Positions 45,621 to 58,500 are shown, numbered from the stretch's first letter. The stretch: 64,000 bases of DNA from Hexactinellida sp. DTS-2022 (GCA_028753945.1 JAPNXP010000006.1:868001-932000); one strand, 5' to 3'. Program-made: numbers and translations. The notes: generated by a model not told the origin, from the sequence alone.

Positions 45621-46862
45621 TTACCATTCGTCTTCGTACAACACATTATCATGTCCGAATCTCTTAATACACTGATCAGCTGTTTGTAATAAAATCCTAG
45701 CCATTTGGTCGACAATTTTCAAAGAGAAATTATTTTGTTTGGAGTGTGAAAATGCAATGTTAAGTGGATCGGCATTGAGAGCTCTGTAGAGAATTGAAGC
45801 TATAGTACACTCAGGTTTTTCTTTCAGCTTAACTAGAATCTCAATAACGTGTTTAGGGAATTGACAGTTATTGAAATATAAGAATATGTCGTTTGGTACT
45901 ACAGTGAATGCAGCATCATTGTCTATGTGGATATTGTAGCCTTGTTGTACCTGGACAGCGTTTTGAGGCCTGAAAATAAAGAATAATAACCTAGTTAATA
46001 GCATAGCTACAATGAGAACCTTATAGTACATTAGTATCCATAGTACATCAAAGTAGAGTATTGATGTGCTTGTTAAATGTATCGATCAACTATACTATGG
46101 ATTAACAAACAATACGAGAGAACATACAAACAAGCAAAGTAAGTACTGTTATTTATTACTTCAGTTTGAAATTAAATGAGTATCCAAAAGTTTTTCGGAA
46201 TTTCACCTTTGAGATGCCGGGTTTTATATTAATAGGTGTTAGTCGCTATATAAGTAAGCTCGATATTTAAAATGTCCTTCATACTTATCAATAAACTATA
46301 TGTACAGTATAACTCGGATAATACGTACCGCTCAGGAATAGAAAAATAAGTACATATTATCCGAGTATACGTACTAACCCAGTTACGTTATACCCGAGTT
46401 ATACTAAGGCTTTCATCCAGGCAAAATTTTAGATTTAGTTTGAGCTAGCTCACACGCACCTAAAATTACTCACTTTATATTACGTCTATGAGAGCATTTC
46501 TCGATTCTCGCGACTGGACATGTTTCCTTTCAAAATTACGCGCTTAGAGGTGTGTCGCACAAACCTGGATGAAACCCTAGTTATACTGTATTACTATCCT
46601 TACTTGAAAGGCATGAGTCCCAGCCAGTTAGCGAGCAGGAACGCTAGCTGGTTCTTCTGACTGGGACTGAAGCTGGATATGGCCCAGGCCACCTCTCTCT
46701 GAGGGGTCAGGGTCCATCTCTGTCCCGCGATGCCCTGCACCGAGGTGGCCCAGGCGGAGAGGGTGCACTTAAAGGAGGAGTCTTCGTCTGGAGAGATCTG
46801 CATCTTGCTTAGAGCGATGGTGATATCCGAGTCAGTTATCTCATTCACTAACAGTCTACGAC
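45621..46862 (-). CDS. unidentified spliced gene, two 3' exons
   Basis: Two coding blocks join cleanly. The upstream exon (about 46862-46604) ends at a donor CAA|GTAAGG; the last exon (45969-45621) follows an acceptor TTATTTTCAG|GCC. Joining them gives an uninterrupted MPFKPQNAVQV across the junction and a stop after LYEDEW. The upstream exon has a GC-rich, well-formed reading frame (SAWATSVQGIAGQRWTL, then PSQKNQLAFLLANWLGL). The last exon is helical in character (PKHVIEILVKLKEKPE, then LKIVDQMARILLQTADQC). The 5' end is uncertain: a possible first exon with ATGAG|GTAGAT at 47227-47223 would join an acceptor at 46856 in frame. I recognise no family. The intron holds a nested pair of MITEs. 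Confidence 0.6.
46305..46588. repeat. pogo-like MITE in an intron, itself interrupted
   Basis: CAGTATAACTCGGATAATAC on the left and CGAGTTATACT|AGTTATACTG on the right are its inverted ends, with TA outside both (46303-46304 and 46589-46590). The right end is split by the element at 46406-46578. Confidence 0.6.
46406..46578. mobile_element. MULE-type MITE with perfect 9-bp target duplication
   Basis: The ends AAGGCTTTCATCCAGG and CCTGGATGAAACCCT are inverted. AGTTATACT flanks both sides (46397-46405 and 46579-46587). A 9-bp duplication is the usual mark of Mutator-like transposition. Related sequences lie at about 40063-40240 and about 1080-1125. Confidence 0.7.
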
Positions 46863-47963
46863 CTATTTAATAAGAATAACTTAAGGTTATGTAAATAGAT
46901 AACTAACTAACTATCTAACTAATTAGCTAGCTAACTAACTAACTAACTAAATAAATAATTAATAACTGATTAAAATAATATCGTAATATTTAAATAAGTA
47001 ATACGTATTGACAAATAATAATGAATTAATCAAATACTTCAAATGCCCATCAATTTGGCTAATTTTGGCTATCTAATTGAATCTAATTAATTGTCTAATT
47101 AATTAGACTTAGACATCAACATGCATTATTTAGACTTTGTCTCAATAAAGCAACTTTCGAAGTCAATGATATTAGTGACTACGTAATACTACAGTGCTGT
47201 GTGTAGGTTGCATAAAATCTACCTCATGAAGAATAATACGAACTTCCTCTAATTATACAAGTATATAACGTTATTTCTTGGATCATTAAATTGCTAATGA
47301 ATACATCTTAAAAAAATTCTCGCTATATTGTGTAATAGTAACTACATGTAACTAGAAAGGAAATTCTAGATCATGCTTTCACTAAATTAAAATTAAAACG
47401 TCAATAATCTTGTAAAAATAGATTTATATAATTTTGTATTACATAGATGAGCTTTATATTAAATAGATACGTAATTGTAAATATTAATTAATTAAACATT
47501 AATTATAAAATTACAGTCTAGTGATGGATTTATATGAACAAACTTTTGCTAACGTGTAGTAGAATAGATTACTGGATGACAGTATTACAATAAATAAGTG
47601 AGAACGTGTTTCAACAACACAACATGCTTTATGGCACATGACTTAGTAAGCAGGCGTTGAGAAGCGCATACATTGAGAGCACCCCCATAGACATTATATG
47701 AAAAATAATTTAGGTGCGTGAAATCCAAACCAAAGTTAATGGTATTCGTTTTGAAAATATAATTAATTCCGAATAACCAAAGTAGGGAGATTGTGCATAT
47801 TTTTGGGTAATTAATGAAAACATATAATTCAAATTAAAAAGAATTCGAATAGATACTTAATTAACAATCATTTTGAATATAATACAAGACCACATATGAA
47901 CCAGATAGAAATAATGGTAGTATTGTATTACAATGTAACTCATGCAAACTAGTTCGCATTAGA
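46863..47963. other. intergenic or 5' intron, with AACT microsatellite
   Basis: A degenerate AACT/AGCT tetranucleotide tract lies at about 46900-46952. The rest is AT-rich. A possible short first exon of the neighbouring - strand gene may lie near 47223-47227 (see that entry). No other coding signal. Confidence 0.45.
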
Positions 47964-48968
47964 ATGGCTGTATCAAACAAGGATATCAAACTGCCAGATA
48001 TCCCAGCGCGTAAAACACTGCTATTAGATTTACATGCAAAATCATTGGAAGCTTATGGGAAAGATAAAAATGATTTCGATTACGTCATGTCTGACTATTT
48101 CCATATGAGTGGAGTCTACTGGGTTTTGACAGCACTAAAGTTAATCGGAAGAGAACATTTATTGAACAAACCCGAGTTGTTAGAAATCGTGTTATCGTGC
48201 CAGCATGATGACGGAGGGTTCGGTGGCAATGTTAAGAACGATTCGCATTTGTTGTACACACTGAGTGCAGTGCAGGTTCTAGCTACATTCGAGAGTTTGG
48301 ATAGAATAGACGCAGACAAGGTGGCTAGCTTCATAGCAAGCCAGCAGTTGGAAGACGGCTCATTCGTCGGAGACAAATGGGGAGAGGTAGACACCAGATT
48401 CTCGTTCTGCGCTGTCGCCACACTCCTGTTGATAAACAGACTGAATATAATCAATGTTGATAAAGCGGTGGATTTCGTGGTGAGCTGTATGAACTTCGAC
48501 GGAGGGTTTGGCTGTGTTCCAGGCTCCGAGTCTCACTCAGGGCAGATATACTGTTGTCTCGGGACCCTAGCCATCACCAATCGTCTGTACAAAGTCAATG
48601 AAGATGTATTGGGTGCTTGGTTGTGCGAGCGACAGCTGGAATCTGGCGGGTTAAACGGGCGACCGGAAAAACTCCCTGACGTATGCTACTCTTGGTGGGT
48701 GCTCGCTTCGCTAAAGATAATCGGAAGAATCAAATGGATTGACGCGGACAAAATACAAGCATTCATACTGGCCTGTCAGGACGAGGAGAGCGGTGGGATA
48801 GCCGACAGACCGGGAGATGTAACAGACCCATTTCACACACTGTTCGGTATAACGGGTCTCTCACTGCTGGGACGTATGAAGGACAGTATTAAACCAGTCA
48901 ATCCTGTGCTCTGTATGCCGGAAGAAACACTGGAGAAACTGGGAATAAAGATTTACCTGCTGCGATGA
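47964..48968 (+). CDS. RABGGTB: Rab geranylgeranyltransferase (GGTase-II) beta subunit
   Basis: A 334-residue intronless protein that matches RABGGTB along its whole length (human about 331). It carries the prenyltransferase alpha-alpha barrel repeats ([63 protein letters not shown]). The zinc ligands are visible as Asp239 and Cys241 in LPDVCYSWW and His291 in DPFHTLFG. With the alpha subunit and Rab escort protein it transfers geranylgeranyl groups to C-terminal cysteines of Rab GTPases in the cytosol, enabling their membrane attachment. All key residues are intact, so it is very probably functional. The start context is AGAATGGCT. Absence of introns is unusual for this gene in animals. Confidence 0.97.
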   Translation: MAVSNKDIKLPDIPARKTLLLDLHAKSLEAYGKDKNDFDYVMSDYFHMSGVYWVLTALKLIGREHLLNKPELLEIVLSCQHDDGGFGGNVKNDSHLLYTLSAVQVLATFESLDRIDADKVASFIASQQLEDGSFVGDKWGEVDTRFSFCAVATLLLINRLNIINVDKAVDFVVSCMNFDGGFGCVPGSESHSGQIYCCLGTLAITNRLYKVNEDVLGAWLCERQLESGGLNGRPEKLPDVCYSWWVLASLKIIGRIKWIDADKIQAFILACQDEESGGIADRPGDVTDPFHTLFGITGLSLLGRMKDSIKPVNPVLCMPEETLEKLGIKIYLLR

Positions 48969-49999
48969 AACTCTGACATATAAAAGTACATTTATATAGA
49001 ATATGTATTCTGTTTATTAGATAATAGTTAGACTGAATGGAAATTGATAGTGTTTGTTGGTGGATCCATTTATTCAACTGCTATTGGCAATTATTAAGGT
49101 AAACATATAAACATAAACTATTGAGAATATGGCTGATTTGCTTATTTTTTGCTTCCAAAAGTATAAAGTTATAAACACATGGTTTATAATCAAGCTTAGT
49201 AAAAGTTCCATAATTGTTAACTCCGGTCAGGTCTTTTAAAAATTGGTTCGGTCATGACCTGAACTTTTTACAAGCCTGTGGTTTAAAGTAAAATTATATT
49301 ACGTATAACTAGAAATTGACTACCAAGTATATCTGATTTTATTATATTCACGTAAATATATACAGTATACTCCGCTTAATAGAACCACAGGTTAATAGAC
49401 AAACATAATGCAAAACACAAACATAATGCAAAGTATCGGTTAAGGAGTATAAGGTTTAATTCCCCTAGCCTATACTAATGCATGTAAGTGAATCTAGTTA
49501 ATACAAAATTTCGAAAATACGAATAATCTGTATATGTAATTTAGGACAGCCCCAGGAAATAAATGGTAATTACAACATTCAACTTTTCGTAAAATACTTT
49601 TTAATTAATTGACAATTTACTGACTACTAGCTAATAGCTATACTCACAATTTGTTAATTGTATAAACAAATATAATTCCTTCTAAGAAAAAACATATGAT
49701 AGAAACAACTGAGACGCGATAAAATAAAGGCTAATTAATCAATTAATAAGAATATGCTAACAGCCAGAATTTAGAAAGAACATTGTTTATTAATCAAAAT
49801 ATTCAATCATTCGCATAATCTATTTTGACAAACTTAAAATAATAGTAATAGCTTATGAAATCAAAAGTCTACTCAATATTTGTATTGTTAAGCACCTCCA
49901 CGGCAAATTATCGATATTTAACTAATGCATATGATTATTCGTAGTAAACTAAATAATTTTAAAGAATCAACTATTTTTACGGAAAAGAAAATGTAAATA

Positions 50000-50084
50000 C
50001 AGTCAACATCCGGTAACTCGAACCCTCAGGGGAATGAAAAATCCGTTCGAGATAACGGGCATTCAAGTTACCGGATGTTGACTG
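50000..50084. repeat. 85-bp hairpin MITE
   Basis: CAGTCAACATCCGGTAACTC and its inverse AAGTTACCGGATGTTGACTG form almost the whole element, with a short centre containing CATTCAAG/CGTTCGAGAT. TA lies on both sides (49998-49999 and 50085-50086). Confidence 0.75.
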
Positions 50085-51400
50085 TATATAAATATTTGAA
50101 CACTCAGAATTTTGCGAGTCTGAGCTTATTAATAATTATCATGGATGCCGAAAACAAATCGAGATTGGATACTTTTTATTATAAATAATGTCTTTGTTCG
50201 CCTGGAAAATAGAGCCAAACGTGTTGGCTTATGCCAAATGCGTTTTGATTTTTAGATAATTACCATGGGCGTTCATTATGAGTCATTAAATCTAATCTTT
50301 ATTTATACCTGGGATTTCATAATATTAAATGTTACAGTAAATGAATTAAGCCGATTAAGGTTGACTTAGGTTGAGTGGCGTATTAACTAACGTATTAGAA
50401 GTGATTAGAGTATAAACACACAATTATCCAAATTGTTATCAATAGCTTATTTTAAAAATCCCATTATAATTAGATATAAATGAAGATGAGATTGACCCAG
50501 GCCATGCGCGTTTCGCTTCAAAAGGTATTCAGCCCACACCTACAAAATATAAACACACTCAGTTAGTACATATACCAGCTTAGCATATTTACTTTTCAAT
50601 TCTAGCTTGCAAAATTATAATATATAACTAAGTATATATATATATATAAATATATTGTATGTATTTATTAAGTATTGATTTTCACTTTAATTGTACAACA
50701 AACCCACAAGCAATCCGTCAGCAATTACACGTAGTAAGATTACACAAATGTTTAATGACTACTCTACCAGTGTGATAAACATGGAAATAAACTGATAATT
50801 CACATATTGGAACAATTATTTAGAATCTTAAGCTATTAAGTTGAAATATACCCACACAATATAATCCAATATAAATGTTTCCCAATATATTGCTTGATAG
50901 TATAATAATCATAATTCTAATTAGTTGTGTCCATTGGTTGCGAGAATAAGGAGGAACTTACGCCGAAATTTGTGTCATCAAAAGAATTAATGTAATTAAC
51001 GTGATATTATGCATAATTTTAAAGGTTTAATCTACACTATAATGTATGAATCATGCATGCAAGAATCTACCAAATGTGAATTTCATGGAAAATAAGTTAA
51101 TGACAAACAACATACAGTATTCTTATCCATAAAATAATTCTATGAAGAAGAAATATAGTGATTAAATAGTAATTTAGTATTCTAAGAAATACAAGGGCTA
51201 TTGGGATTGATAATAAAATATATTCTTGCTAATACAAACACGGATAAGGCGAAATATTGTTCAAGGAGTACAAAGTATAATTCCCTAGCCGATACAAATG
51301 CATGGAAGTGGCTGGGTTAATACGAATTTCAGAATAATACGAACAGATGCAGATTTCGACGTCCCCTAGTGTTGGTATTGACCATGAGTATACTGTAGTA

Positions 51401-51800
51401 TACCTTATTATAGGAAATTAACGCGCCATGATATTAACGCGAAGGAAATTAACGCTCCATGAAATTAACGCGAATTGGAGCTGAACATTTTCAAATACAT
51501 GAATTAACGCGATAAATTTTATAAAAAAATTTAGAATTATTCAATCTCCTGATTGAACACAATTATTTGCCCAAATAGGCTTCCAATCTATTTGATAGAC
51601 ATGGTATATGCTCTCAAACTAGTTGCACATCTGAAAATATGTAGCTCGGAAGTTTGTCCATCCATTGTATAATTTTGCTAAATAGCAGGAAATTAAGGTC
51701 ATGGAAATTAACGCTCCATGAAATTAACGCGAAGGAAATTAACGCGATTTGGAGAAATTCGCGTTAATTTCATGGCGCGTTAATTTCCTATAATAAGGTA
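51401..51800. repeat. 400-bp inverted element built of AAATTAACGCG modules
   Basis: It starts TACCTTATTATAGGAAATTA and ends with the exact inverse. Both ends carry repeated blocks of AAATTAACGC(G) followed by CCATG or AAGG. The centre is AT-rich with no modules. The short copy at 20314 shares its ends. Non-coding. Confidence 0.65.
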
Positions 51801-52838
51801 GTTGGTTGTATAAAGTGAATATTTTAACAATGAACTATCAATTGGTAGGATACAAAAGATTGAGTGGAATAAAATTGTAGCATATAACTGCAGAGATGGA
51901 GATCACCACAGAGCAAACCTCAAAGCATAAATAAAATCTCATTTCTTAGTAATATTATGAAACATACACCAATCATAACTTAGCAGTAATTACAGTAGCA
52001 ATAATATGTCTGTGGGATAGGTCGTGGAGGGTTTGCCTAGCACATAATAGTACAAACTGCAGATGTTATAGCAGCAAAGCCAACTGAGAGTGAATAGTCA
52101 AACCACATGTATTATAATAAAGATGAAAAGAGCTTTTGAATCTTAAAGCAATTTTCTTGTTTCCAAATAAAGAGATTCCCCAAAGAACATAAATCAATTC
52201 AAATTGAGACAAGTTTGGTTAATTCATTATAATACAGCTGTTTGGCTTATTCTTAATGTAGTTGTTAGACAGATTCAGTTATAATGTGGAACAAAGGCTT
52301 GCTTGTTATAATTCCCGCAACAAACCATTACTCTATTGCAGTGAATTAGTATTCTGTATAAAAGAAGTGCTATATATATATATATATATATTCGTACAAA
52401 AATTTCGCAATCATTTAAGGATGTTGTTTCTATTATTCTCTGGGAATTATTTAATACAGACGCGAAAATTTGATTTTTAAGGGTTCAATTTTTTTGTAGG
52501 CGCAATCATATTTAAATAATAGGATCAAATAAAAAATTTATAATTTAATCAGGAAGATACCTCTGTGTATTAAATCAGTAGTTAAGCAGTAAGTTACCAA
52601 TTTTCCATTAAATTCCCTAATTAAATCTAATGGATTAGATAAGCAGTATTGGGTTACTCAATACTATGCGTTTCACCGAAAATAAGATTTGTGAATACGT
52701 TATGAAATTGACTGGGTTCAAGAAATAATAATAACAATAATTGCTAGCCAATTACAATCAGTAGCCAGGGCCGAGTATAAATAGTAGATGATTAGTATAA
52801 AAAAGCAACAAATAAATTCAAATAAACAACAATCAATA

Positions 52839-54119
52839 ATGGCAACAATCAATATTGAAGATTACCCACTCGTTTTGCAAGATATATACGCTGCCAAACA
52901 GAGAGTAGTAGATGAATTCTATGTTTTAACAGAGAAGATTGAAGAGAGAAAGGAAGTGCTTCTCAACAAACTGCAAGAGTTGGAAGATGAAATTATATGT
53001 GCAGTCGAGAAAAAACTCACAAAAATCAAGGAATTCGAGAGAACAAAATACATAGCACTCGACAGCGAAACTATAGAGAATCACCGCACAATTAAAGCTA
53101 GTCTCCTAAAAACGCTAGAAGATAAAATAAGAGATTTACAAAGCATGAATACAGCCAAGTATACTGATGTTAAATTCAGCTACGATAGGACTTTGACAGA
53201 CCAAATCGATAATTTCGGTAAAATAGTTTTAACCCCACGAAATGTCACACCTTATCGTGTGATTAATAGCGATCCGCAAACGATCGGAAAACTGGAACCA
53301 CATGCGCTAGCAACAGACCCAAAAGACGGGCATATCTACCTCCTAAACCTTGTACAGGGAAAAGAAATTAAAGTATTCGACTCTCTATTCAAATTACAGA
53401 AAACCTTTTCCATTCACAAATCTGGTTCATTGTCCCTGGGTGGCATAACATTAGACCCGCTGTACTTGTACGTGTCTATCTGCAACAAACATGTCGTATA
53501 CAAGTTCAACAAAGAAACTGGGATCCTAGCAGAACAGATCGGTAAGAGGGGACCTGGCACATTGGAATTCGAGTATCCATCTGGGATAAAATGCCATGAA
53601 AAGTACCTATTAGTCTGTGACTCAGGCAACAACCGTGTACAAGTGCTGAAGAAAAACGTGCCAGTTACTTTCTCACATTATATCGGCTATGCAGATAACA
53701 GCCCAGGCCCGCTACGAAAGCCCAGGAGCATTGACACCAACACAAGCGGACAGGTTGTAGTACTACACACAGGAACTCCCTGTATTAACGTGTACACCGT
53801 AATGGGAGAGCTGCTGTACCTAACTGGGATTCAAAACGACCCGAATGAATTACTCGGCGGATTCGGTATAACTATCAATGAAGAGGGCGTTATAATGGTA
53901 ACGGACTATGCTAGGAATAGCATTATGATCTACGACAGACCTGATAGCTCGATCTGTCTTAGTTTCGGCGGAGAAGGAAATGCGCCCGGAAAGCTCAACA
54001 AAGTACACGGCATCCACGCGTCGGAAAAGTTCCTATTCGTCTGCGATAAAGACAACGAGAGAGTGCAATGCTACATGATGAACAAGATTAACGCACTGCT
54101 GGACTTCGGTGTTAACTAA
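52839..54119 (+). CDS. coiled-coil/NHL-repeat protein, TRIM-like without RING
   Basis: 426 residues from the Met at 52839 (context AATAATGGC; an in-frame Met at 52788 would add 17 low-complexity residues). An N-terminal helical coiled coil (about residues 8-115: VLQDIYAAKQRVVDEF, then LQELEDEI) is followed by a beta-propeller-type NHL region (about 145-420). The latter has repeats such as LEPHALATDPKDGHIYLL, YPSGIKCHEKYLLVCDSGN, FGITINEEGVIMVTDYARN and VHGIHASEKFLFVCDKDNE. No RING or B-box is present. TRIM-NHL proteins usually bind proteins or RNA through the propeller. Here the lack of a RING argues against direct E3 ligase activity unless a partner supplies it. It is intronless and lies upstream of, and on the same strand as, the TBC1D32-like gene. 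Confidence 0.8.
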   Translation: MATINIEDYPLVLQDIYAAKQRVVDEFYVLTEKIEERKEVLLNKLQELEDEIICAVEKKLTKIKEFERTKYIALDSETIENHRTIKASLLKTLEDKIRDLQSMNTAKYTDVKFSYDRTLTDQIDNFGKIVLTPRNVTPYRVINSDPQTIGKLEPHALATDPKDGHIYLLNLVQGKEIKVFDSLFKLQKTFSIHKSGSLSLGGITLDPLYLYVSICNKHVVYKFNKETGILAEQIGKRGPGTLEFEYPSGIKCHEKYLLVCDSGNNRVQVLKKNVPVTFSHYIGYADNSPGPLRKPRSIDTNTSGQVVVLHTGTPCINVYTVMGELLYLTGIQNDPNELLGGFGITINEEGVIMVTDYARNSIMIYDRPDSSICLSFGGEGNAPGKLNKVHGIHASEKFLFVCDKDNERVQCYMMNKINALLDFGVN

Positions 54120-54289
54120 TTGAATAAATGGATTCAAGAATATACTACGATCTAATTAAAGTTCTTTTGATAGGAAATATCGTATATTGATAAGTTATTA
54201 TACTTGTATTTTTCTGAAAATAATTAAACTTACGAATAATGTTAAATGTATTACTTGGCAATAAAATTCAAAATCTAATTACAATGAAT

Positions 54290-54455
54290 TCGCGTTAATA
54301 AGAATAATGATATGCGAAATATATATCGGTTAAATAATACAAGGTTTAATTCCCCTAGCCTTACTAGTGCATGGAAATGACTTTGGTTAATAAGAATTCT
54401 GGATAATACGAACAAATTTCGACGGTCTGGTGTTCGTATCATTGAGAACCTACTG
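54290..54455. repeat. pogo-like MITE, worn
   Basis: It contains CCCCTAGCCTTACTAGTGCATGG, GGTTAATAAGAATTCTGG and a right end ATTGAGAACCTACTG plus TA. The left end is unclear. The rest of 54120-55075 shows no gene. Confidence 0.5.
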
Positions 54456-55075
54456 TATAATTAGACCAAGATTTAAAATTGTATAAACCAACTTTTCACC
54501 AATGGCATTCTATAGTGAAGAAATAACATTTATAAGATTTACTATCTTCTTTATAAATTATAATTAGCACAAATACAAACTTTCACCACTATTCCATTAC
54601 TTCTATATTGCATTGAAAACAAGTACACCACTACTTGTATGTAAAAATGTGTCCCAAATAACCAGTTGGCTATATTGTTCCTGATCAGTTGGTGCATAAT
54701 AGTTTAGCCGTATATAGATTGAAAGAATAGCACAATTGCAATATAATTATTGTAAGAAGTTGGATATTTAACCACAGTCTACTGTAATAAGATTATTACA
54801 TGTGTGATTATGAGATTCCAGTGACGGTAAGAATACACTTATGCCGTTGCTAGAAAGAGAGATAACCTCAAACACGGTAGTTTAAACAAATGTAGGGTTA
54901 ATTGGAATTCTAATCCAAATTCAGCCCATCTATAACGGATTTATAAACCCAATTTATTTAATAAATCCATAAGCATAACTGATCTACCATTTCTCTGGCT
55001 GAATCACATATCCTGCAAATTAAAAAATATCCATCTGTAATTTTGGTATATTATAACACCAATAAATGACATATA

Positions 55076-55216
55076 CAGTAGAACCTCGTTAGTATGAACA
55101 CAAGGGGACCGTCAAACGTGTTTGCCTTATCCAGAAATATAATTTACCAATATTATTTGTATTGAAATGGCTTTGAAGGGGACATAAATAGTGTTCGTAC
55201 TAACGAGGTTCTACTG
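55076..55216. mobile_element. complete pogo-like MITE, best-preserved copy
   Basis: A 141-bp element. The left CAGTAGAACCTCGTTAGTAT and the right TACTAACGAGGTTCTACTG are near-perfect inverted repeats, with TA at 55074-55075 and 55217-55218. The interior holds CAAGGGGACCGTCAAACG. It lies about 300 bp upstream of the TBC1D32-like gene. It sets the consensus for the copies at 7723, 8197, 18393, 28385, 45260 and elsewhere. Confidence 0.78.
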
Positions 55217-55510
55217 TACATTCATAGAATATTCCAATTTAATCCAAAATCTATCTGCACCTAGGAACCTTATTAAGTCATTGGAATGTTGGCGAGTAAT
55301 CTCAGTATACTTCGAAATGTACCTTACATTAATTATAAAGTAAAATAATAGCAACAATAGAATACGTCGCATATAATGGTTCAATTCAATGTATAATAGG
55401 AAAGACAATTAAGGTGTAAAAAGGCAACATTTTATAATGTTAAGTACCCATAAGAAATATATACAAAACCATTCGACAATTGAGAATATACTCAACTACC
55501 CTTCTTACAA

Positions 55511-58500
55511 ATGTCTAATTTCAATTCAACTGACAGCTCTTCTAATGACAGTAACAAGCTTATCCCTGGTCTATACAAGCTAGTGTCTGGACTGAATAAA
55601 GTGAATGAGACAAGCAACGTCCCTTCTAAGGATTTGCTTCTTCAATTGGATTCTAACGATACAAACGAGCTAACTACAAAACTGAAAGAAAGGCTTACCA
55701 AATCCCTTGGGCCTCTCATTGAGAAGGAAATAGAGAAACATAATCAAGCCTTGGTTTCCAACACAAACCCAGGGGCTATTGTCAATAGTATAAGTGAATC
55801 TGTGCTAGAAAGCACGAGTTATAAAGAAGTGTACAGTACAATTAGCGACAGCCTAAAAGAAGCTACATTCAGTGTAATAGAAGAAATGGAGATCCATTCC
55901 CGTGAGGGCTCACTAAATAACTATCTCCCTGTTGACACGCAAACATCTGAAAGTATTTCATTGAATCTGCAGTATGCATACATGCCTTACATTTCTTCTA
56001 ACTACCTCAAAGAACTGGTCATCAAATTTGATCCGAACAACAGTGCAGATGTTAGACGAGAAGCACTGCAAGCTATTATACAATTCTCGCCATCTGAGAT
56101 ATTATCCTGTCCTGATTGGCCCACGCTACATGTGTTGGTAACAAGATCCCTCGCAGATCTGGACCAGTTCATTTCTAACAACAGTTTCGGAATTCTGCTA
56201 CGTCTCTTCTCGACGTCAAATCTCACAGCCATCAAGGAAGCGTATCTAATCCTAGTCGAACATTTGATTGAAAGCAGTTCAAACGCCACACTCTGTGTGA
56301 AACAAGGCGTTGATGTGAGTAAACCGGATATCGGTTGTGTAATGCAAAGGTTCCATTTACTAACAGTGTTTATTCACCGGCTCCCTAATTACTGGTTTAG
56401 GTTCAATAACGCATTTATGAGTGAAATCATTGATATAACAATAGATTTATTGATGCTAGAAATCGATCGCGAGTCACTCACTTCCTTCTCGAAATCCCAC
56501 TCAGTATCGCCTATACATATTCTCGGAATAATAGAGCATAAGGCCAACTGGTTTCAGACGTTACTGCACTCAGAATATTCAAGACAGTTTATAGTCAATA
56601 AACTCGAAAAACATCCCAATTTCCTATCAACCATTGCAGAATACGTTCTAATATTCGCGCGACAAATCGAACCAAATTTATCTCATTTTTCAACAGAGGT
56701 AATTGACGCACCAAATGACTATTATTACAATGAAGATTGTCTCAATTATTTATTTTTTATCGCCGCCCTCAAAATAATGCAGAATGTTATAATATTCGAG
56801 TGTAGGCAATTGATATTCCCAAATTCATTCGACGGAGAATATTTCAAGCTCAAGAACGATGCTGTGATACACTTCATCACTACACTGCTAGATAATCTGT
56901 TCTCCCATAACAACAACTCTGTTGAAAAGGAATTCGATCCCTCTTATATTATACAAGATACTCTAATGAAAGCCTTGAAAAGAGGTAGGATCAGTGATGC
57001 ATTATTCTCCAACGGGAAAATAGTTGCTAGTTTGATACGATCAGTTAATAGGAGGGAAGAAACTACCGATTTTTTCCGCGAAGTCAATTCGCATCTCTAC
57101 TATGTATACGAAGTGTTAGGTTGTATCACAGAATGCGATATGGGGAAAAAGTTGTTTATTAGTCACGGTACTGGAAATACAAACTTCATTGATTTGTTTA
57201 CACAAACAAAAGCTTTATTGGAAACAATTCCTACTTCACCTCTTCCCAATACAATAACTACAGTCCTATTCCCCATAGTAAACTTATTAGCCACACCAGA
57301 AGGTTCCGTATTAGAAGCTACATACACAATAACACAGTTCCTATCGAATCTATTGCAAACGCCTACGTTTTCACAGAATAGCAATAATAGAGACGAGCTA
57401 ATAGATATGCTTTCTAATCTCATTACAACACCAAAGGGTGTGCTGTGTCTCAAGCAACACAACCTATTAGATGAATGCGTTGAATTTCTCTTCCTAAAGA
57501 ACGATGTGAATCTCCATTCGTATAAGAAAGGGTCGGCTCGTTATGGGTGCTTACTGAGCCAAATTTGCAACTTTCCTTGCAGTATAATTACGTTAGAACG
57601 CACTGGGATATTTGAATATTTAACTGATGTATTGGTTAAGTTGCTGAAGCGAACAAACGAACATTTGCTGTACCAACAAGCTAGCTTGATTGCCCCATTA
57701 ACAAGAGATGTGCATAAAGCAATCTACAATATAGCAACTGTATTTGTTAATTATGCAACTCTAACAGAGATTCTAGGTGGCCAGAGCATTACGCTAATTA
57801 AAGAGCCTAGCTCTATAGTGCCACCTATTATTCAGCTTATATTGGATTACGTATTGGTTTCACCATCAGAGCAAATTAATAATATTTCCAACTTTGAGGA
57901 AATTCATATAATCTGTCTCTCTCTGTTAAACTTGATACTAACTTCCCTCGATAACTTCTTGTTACTGGAAGAAAGTGTTGGCTTAACAAACGTGTTAATC
58001 TCGTTACAGAACTATACGGCGACTAAAAACGATATACAAATGTTAGATCAACTTTGGTATGAACGAAATCGAGCCTTGCTGAAAATTGGAATAATTGGGG
58101 GACCGAGTGAAAAGTTACACCCAGCGAATTCTCTATATTGTTATGAGGAAATTGAAAGAAATAAGTTTCCTTCTTATAAAGATTTTCCTCTACCGTTAGC
58201 TTATTCTAATTTCAAACAGCGAATACCATGGATACAAGAAGGTACAAAAGAATTCCCAACAACCCAATTTGAATTACAAATTTGGTTTTCCAAACATCTC
58301 TCTTCAGGTCAAAATAAAGCGATCCTCAAAAGCACACAGTCTCTATTGCAACACACAATGTCTCAGACATCTGATAATACATTTCCAAAGAACTTGACTG
58401 CATACGATAGCAATATTAAAGGCAAGCTACTAGCTAGCGAGCAAACTGCTACCAGATTAATAGTACAGTACGGAGTTAACCATGGATTACTGAGAGATAA

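Larger units (their letters stand above)
48969..52838. other. long intergenic stretch rich in small elements
   Basis: No gene is supported in these 3.9 kb. It holds mixed MITE ends at 49366-49540 (CCGCTTAATAG end plus pogo-like blocks), the 85-bp hairpin at 50000, pogo-like remnants at about 51233-51395 (ending TATACTG plus TA), the 400-bp inverted element at 51401, and TA microsatellites near 50635 and 52372. The open frame at 52262-52480 lacks any domain. Confidence 0.5.

Noticed and set aside
52262-52480. 72-residue open frame
   Set aside because: It crosses a TA microsatellite and has no recognisable domain.
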